A stretch of DNA of 64,000 bases, from positions 34,516 to 98,515 of the forward strand of contig CAKUOH010000004.1 of the NCBI GenBank assembly GCA_934668765.1, written 5' to 3'. The first letter of the stretch is position 1; each line of letters begins with the position of its first letter. Source of the stretch: an uncultured Helicobacteraceae bacterium (lineage in GTDB: Bacteria > Campylobacterota > Campylobacteria > Campylobacterales > Helicobacteraceae). Below are positions 61,003-64,000 of this stretch, in pieces. Under the pieces are notes generated by a model. That model did not search any database and was not told the origin of the DNA. It was given only the letters and a program-made list of their open reading frames with translations. The translations under genes and the position numbers were made by a program.

Positions 61003-62415
61003 CTACATCTGTTTCGCTTCCCACGCTTTGATTTCAGCTATAAGTGGCGCAATGTCGTAATTTTTGATTTTAGATTCCATTGTGGCTAAATATGTATCGA
61101 TATTTTGGGGTGTTAAAATGTGCGTGCCATTTGCTATGGCGTCAAGTTGCATTGAGTTCATATCAAACCAATGGTGCGTTGAATCGCAATAATTTGTGAT
61201 ATTATCAGCATAATCTAAATCATCAAATCCATAGATTTTAGCGTTTTTTAGATTCACCACTTCAGCTACTAACCATTTTAAAATCGCTTTTGTTTCAGCA
61301 AATATTTCTGCACCATTCCTACCTTTGTGAAGCGCTTCGTCAAGTAGCGGAAAAAGCACATAGGAAAATCGCGGATATGGCGGAAAAATAAGGCTAAATT
61401 CTACTTGCGGATTTTGCCTAATCATTTGCAATATAGTTTCTTGCAAATACGCTTTTTGTCCATCAAAATCTAGCTGTTTTGTTTGCTCGCTTTTTGGGTG
61501 AAAATCATTTTTTGCATATTCATTATATTGCTTTACGACTTCATCTTTTTGTCCATTGCCCCAAAAAACAAATCCGCCAAAATGCTTTTTAGATGAGCGG
61601 TATTCACTTTGCGTTAATGTTTCCAAATCTTTGTTATCACCCACACAATCCTTATCTTTACTCCATTTTATAGCACAAAGAATTAGCTTTTTATCCAAAT
61701 ACCGCTTATATTTTTCAAAAAACAAGTCATCTGCATAGAGATTTGAATCGATTCGCCAAGAATTATTTTCTCTATCTCCATTTAGTAAATAAGCATCAAC
61801 AGAAAAAATAATCTGCTTAATATCTTTGCGCTTTATGGCGTATTCAAATACGATTTTGCGCTCGTTAAAATCACTCCCTGCTACGCTTAGATTTACCCAT
61901 TTGCCACCTAGCTTTTGCCCTGCTTCTCTTGCCGAAGTATTTTCTAGCATAGAAGTGCCTAAAATTATGCTATCAAAATCCATATTGTCAATAATACCCT
62001 TTGCTTGAATCCGCATATCGCCGTGGTAAGTTTGTTCTCTAAAATACGGCTTATGAAAAAACATAAAAGGGTCATAAAGCCATAGCAAAAATCCAAGTGC
62101 TATGCCAAGTAAAGTTGCCACAAACAAACTCCACACAAAGCAAACGGCGAATCTTTTGTAGTTTTTATCGTCATTGTGAGACTTGCCAACCTGTCCCCTC
62201 TCCCTGACGGATGGCAATCCCAAATCTACCCCCTCCCTTGCGGAGGGGGTTAGGGGGTGGGTAGATTTATCATTTGAAAATTTTACGCCACTATTATTTT
62301 GCGCTTTTAACCCACCCCCTGTATCCCCCTCCGCAAGGGAGGGGGAATCTTTTGATTGCTTCGGCAAATCTTGCGATTCATCTCTCAAAGGCGGGATAAA
62401 ATCATTATTTTTCAC
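61003..62415 (-). CDS. DltD/SGNH-like protein partnering the O-acyltransferase
   Basis: 470 aa. Residues 1-85 are translated family A and B repeats (SPSLAEGDTGGG, AQNNSGVKFSNDKSTHPLTP). One membrane segment follows (FVWSLFVATLLGIALGFLLWLY), then an extracytoplasmic domain with SIILGTSMLENTSA (SGNH/DltD-type nucleophile Ser) and DSTHHW near the end (catalytic Asp/His). Such proteins act with MBOAT acyltransferases to acetylate surface sugars. The MBOAT gene lies 11 nt upstream in the same direction. The substrate is not known. Confidence 0.75.
   Translation of the reverse strand: MKNNDFIPPLRDESQDLPKQSKDSPSLAEGDTGGGLKAQNNSGVKFSNDKSTHPLTPSAREGVDLGLPSVRERGQVGKSHNDDKNYKRFAVCFVWSLFVATLLGIALGFLLWLYDPFMFFHKPYFREQTYHGDMRIQAKGIIDNMDFDSIILGTSMLENTSAREAGQKLGGKWVNLSVAGSDFNERKIVFEYAIKRKDIKQIIFSVDAYLLNGDRENNSWRIDSNLYADDLFFEKYKRYLDKKLILCAIKWSKDKDCVGDNKDLETLTQSEYRSSKKHFGGFVFWGNGQKDEVVKQYNEYAKNDFHPKSEQTKQLDFDGQKAYLQETILQMIRQNPQVEFSLIFPPYPRFSYVLFPLLDEALHKGRNGAEIFAETKAILKWLVAEVVNLKNAKIYGFDDLDYADNITNYCDSTHHWFDMNSMQLDAIANGTHILTPQNIDTYLATMESKIKNYDIAPLIAEIKAWEAKQM
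62171..62345. repeat. Family A plus family B composite in the DltD-like gene
   Basis: A family A-like unit at 62171-62220 (TCATTGTGAG ... TGGCAATCC, with a longer middle) is followed by a family B composite: left unit 62229-62262, 47-nt spacer 62263-62309, right inverted unit 62310-62345. The spacer is similar to the TolC one on the opposite strand (AAAATAATAGTGGCG against AAAATAATAGTAGCG). Confidence 0.85.
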
Positions 62416-62426
62416 TCCAAACCTCC

Positions 62427-64000
62427 CTAAAAATTAAAATACAAAAATGGCGTGTATGCGTTTGAATCAAGCACATTTGCAATCATAGCCCACACACTCG
62501 CATAAAACAGCACAAGAGTTAGCACAAATCGCACAAACAACGCGCCACCTTTGAGATAAAGCCTTGTGTTAAAAATACGCAAGGCAAGTTTAAAACATAA
62601 GATTTTGGTATCAAATTTTTTCAGCATTTCAAAGGAATTTTTAAACGCCAAACACACAATAATGGCGATGATGATATAAAAAATCGTGTCGTTGCGTCCG
62701 TTTATTTGTGCCAAAGTTTCTGGCATTCTATGCCATTTTTGTGGCAAATCTACCCATACGATTCCAAACATACCTTTGAGTAGATTCACCGCTCCGCTTA
62801 GATTTTCTGCTCTAAAAAATATCCAAGCGATATTTATGAAATTAAATGTGATAAGCCACGCAAGGATTTTGTAGATTTTGCTTTGGGTGAATGCTAAAAA
62901 GCGCGATTTGCCAACTTGTTCCCCCTCCCTTGCGGAGGGGGTTAGGGGGAGGGTAAAATCGCTATTTGCAAATTTTGCGTTTTTAATATTTAGTGCAGAA
63001 TCATACCCACCCCCTGTATCCCCCTCCGCAAGGGAGGGGGAATCTTTGGTAGAATCTCCACGCGCAAGGGATGGGGAATTTGTGCCAATCCACCACGAAT
63101 AAATGCGATGAATCACCATTGCCACTCCGTGTAAGATTCCCCAAATCACAAAGCCCCACCCTGCTCCGTGCCATACTCCGCTGAGAAAAAAGACGATGAA
63201 AATGTTGCGTAAATTTAGGATTTTACTCACTCGGTTGCCGCCAAGTGGCACATACACGCATTCTGTGAGAAAACGCCCCAAAGTGATATGCCACCTACGC
63301 CAAAATTCTGCTATGTTTAGCGATTTGTAAGGCGAGTTGAAATTTAGCGGCAAAACTATGACAAACATTAGCCCTAGTCCTATCGCCATATCACAATATC
63401 CGCTAAAATCAAAGTAGAGCTGAAAGGTATAGCTTAATGAAGTCGCCCAAGATTCAGCTATGTTTAAATATCCGCCTTTTTCTACCACACTAAAACCAGC
63501 ATTTGCCCATTTGGCAAAGCTATCGGCGATAAAGACTTTTTTAAAAAGCCCGATTGAGAAAATGAAAATGCCTTTTGCTAGAAGTTCGTAGTTTATGGTG
63601 GATTTTTGCGTGGATTCTACCCACCCCCTAACCCCCTCCGCAAGGGAGGGGGAATCAAAAGAAACCCATCCACTTGCAGGAGGGGTTTGAGATGGGGAAT
63701 GTTTGGATGGTTGTTTCGCTTCGCTCACAAATCCTGCGGATTGCTTTGATTCGCGTTGCGAATCTCGCAATGACGGATTATTAGAATCTCTTAAATCGTT
63801 CGCAATTCTAGTATCTTGTGTGAGATTCGTGGGTTGCGCCGAAAAATTCGATTGAGATAAGGCTGGTTGCCTATCGAATGAGAATTTTTCAAGCTCCCGC
63901 GAAGGTCGCGCAAGAGACGAATTGCCCATTTTAGCAAATTGTGGCATCATTTCTCTATGATGCACAATCGGTCCTGCTATCAGCTGCGGAAAAAAGCTAA
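62427..64000 (-). CDS. MBOAT O-acyltransferase (AlgI/PatA-like), 5' end outside the window
   Basis: A polytopic membrane enzyme; at least 524 aa are visible. The window edge reads FFPQLIAGPIVHHREMMPQF, the AlgI motif, so the gene continues past 64000. LPLNFNSPYKSLNIAEFWRRWHITLGRFL and VWHGAGWGFVIWGILHG (catalytic His) follow. Two insertions made of repeats interrupt it: one of about 105 aa just after PQFAK (families C, A and B) and one of about 55 aa after RIYSWWIG (family B composite). Probably acetylates a surface glycan or peptidoglycan with the DltD-like partner. Confidence 0.88.
   Translation of the reverse strand, partial: SFFPQLIAGPIVHHREMMPQFAKMGNSSLARPSRELEKFSFDRQPALSQSNFSAQPTNLTQDTRIANDLRDSNNPSLRDSQRESKQSAGFVSEAKQPSKHSPSQTPPASGWVSFDSPSLAEGVRGWVESTQKSTINYELLAKGIFIFSIGLFKKVFIADSFAKWANAGFSVVEKGGYLNIAESWATSLSYTFQLYFDFSGYCDMAIGLGLMFVIVLPLNFNSPYKSLNIAEFWRRWHITLGRFLTECVYVPLGGNRVSKILNLRNIFIVFFLSGVWHGAGWGFVIWGILHGVAMVIHRIYSWWIGTNSPSLARGDSTKDSPSLAEGDTGGGYDSALNIKNAKFANSDFTLPLTPSAREGEQVGKSRFLAFTQSKIYKILAWLITFNFINIAWIFFRAENLSGAVNLLKGMFGIVWVDLPQKWHRMPETLAQINGRNDTIFYIIIAIIVCLAFKNSFEMLKKFDTKILCFKLALRIFNTRLYLKGGALFVRFVLTLVLFYASVWAMIANVLDSNAYTPFLYFNF
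62921..63040. repeat. Family B composite inside the O-acyltransferase gene (second insert)
   Basis: Left unit 62921-62954, spacer of 50 nt (62955-63004), inverted right unit 63005-63040. It encodes a peptide like that in the TolC-like and DltD-like proteins (AKFANSDFTLPLTPSAREG). Confidence 0.85.
63619..63773 (-). repeat. Family B and family A units inside the O-acyltransferase gene (first insert)
   Basis: Single family B unit at 63619-63652 (DSPSLAEGVRGWVES), a degenerate unit at about 63660-63695, and a family A hairpin at 63738-63773 (on minus TCATTGCGAG, stem ATTCGC-AAC-GCGAAT, AAAGCAATCC). Confidence 0.82.
63802..63926 (-). repeat. Family C element, copy C9, inside the O-acyltransferase gene
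   Basis: On the minus strand it begins GGCAATTCGTCTCTTGCGCG. A short stem (GAAAAATTC, 63841-63849, with GAATTTTTC, 63882-63890) and a loop with GATAGGCAACCAGCCTTATC follow. The far end is CACAAGATACTAGAATTG. It matches C8 in proS far better than it matches the other copies. Confidence 0.8.

Overview
The window reads as chromosomal DNA of a Helicobacter-type Campylobacterota bacterium. This is inferred from gene content and order, not from a search. Supporting signs are AspA with DcuA, a FliW gene in a def-comM-fliW-proC-miaA operon, an ispB-hemA-proS cluster and a recO/accD/rlmH/dksA cluster in the order I recall from H. pylori, a YafQ-type toxin ending GSHSELF, small Cys-rich Sel1-like lipoproteins, and long homopolymer tracts. 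No rRNA, CRISPR array, prophage or insertion sequence is visible. There is one tRNA gene (tRNA-Met).

Layout: 0.2-8.1 kb holds a coiled-coil protein, aspA-dcuA, nadB, a repeat-eroded lipoprotein, a DUF721 protein and uvrC. 8.6-18.7 kb holds an outer-membrane protein, a DUF2400 protein, purM, two solitary-looking DNA adenine methyltransferases (Dam-like and CcrM-like), a Sel1-like lipoprotein, pdxJ-pdxA, a poly-C outer-membrane protein and rmuC. 18.8-30.7 kb is mostly minus-strand housekeeping: miaA, proC, fliW, comM, def, fxsA, proS, hemA, ispB and a cytochrome c. 30.8-46 kb holds terC, galE, a WecA-like transferase, a rhodanese, a four-gene TolC/HlyD/ABC-2 exporter, azlCD, nadD, rsfS, a poly-G OpgB-like transferase, recO, a phosphatase-family gene, accD, rlmH and dksA. 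46-57 kb holds a nitroreductase, nrdA, a toxin-antitoxin pair, a lipoprotein behind a poly-G promoter, a broken PagL-like lipid A deacylase, tRNA-Met, an MFS drug exporter and small genes. 57-64 kb holds carB and an O-acyltransferase pair, the second gene running off the window.

The most unusual feature is the number of palindromic mini-elements, in three families (called A, B and C here), many lying in frame inside genes. Family A is a short hairpin bounded by TCATTGCGAG and GCAATCC. Family B is a GC-rich hairpin around CTCCCTTGCGGAG, found singly or as an inverted pair around a conserved spacer of about 47 nt. Family C is about 130 bp, with conserved ends, two conserved loop classes, and stems that differ in sequence between copies while staying complementary within each intact copy. 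Together they add about 105 aa to ProRS, about 110 aa to the polyprenyl synthase, about 75 aa to CarB, about 105 aa plus a second block to the O-acyltransferase, and the N-termini of the TolC-like, AzlC-like and DltD-like proteins. One 142-bp family C block is present in ispB and carB with a single mismatch, which suggests recent movement or copying.

Four homopolymer tracts of 9-12 bases sit in or before surface-related genes (outer-membrane protein, OpgB-like transferase, lipoprotein promoter, PagL-like deacylase), consistent with phase variation of the cell surface. GANTC sites look very frequent, and a CcrM-like GANTC-type methyltransferase gene is present without a recognisable partner endonuclease.
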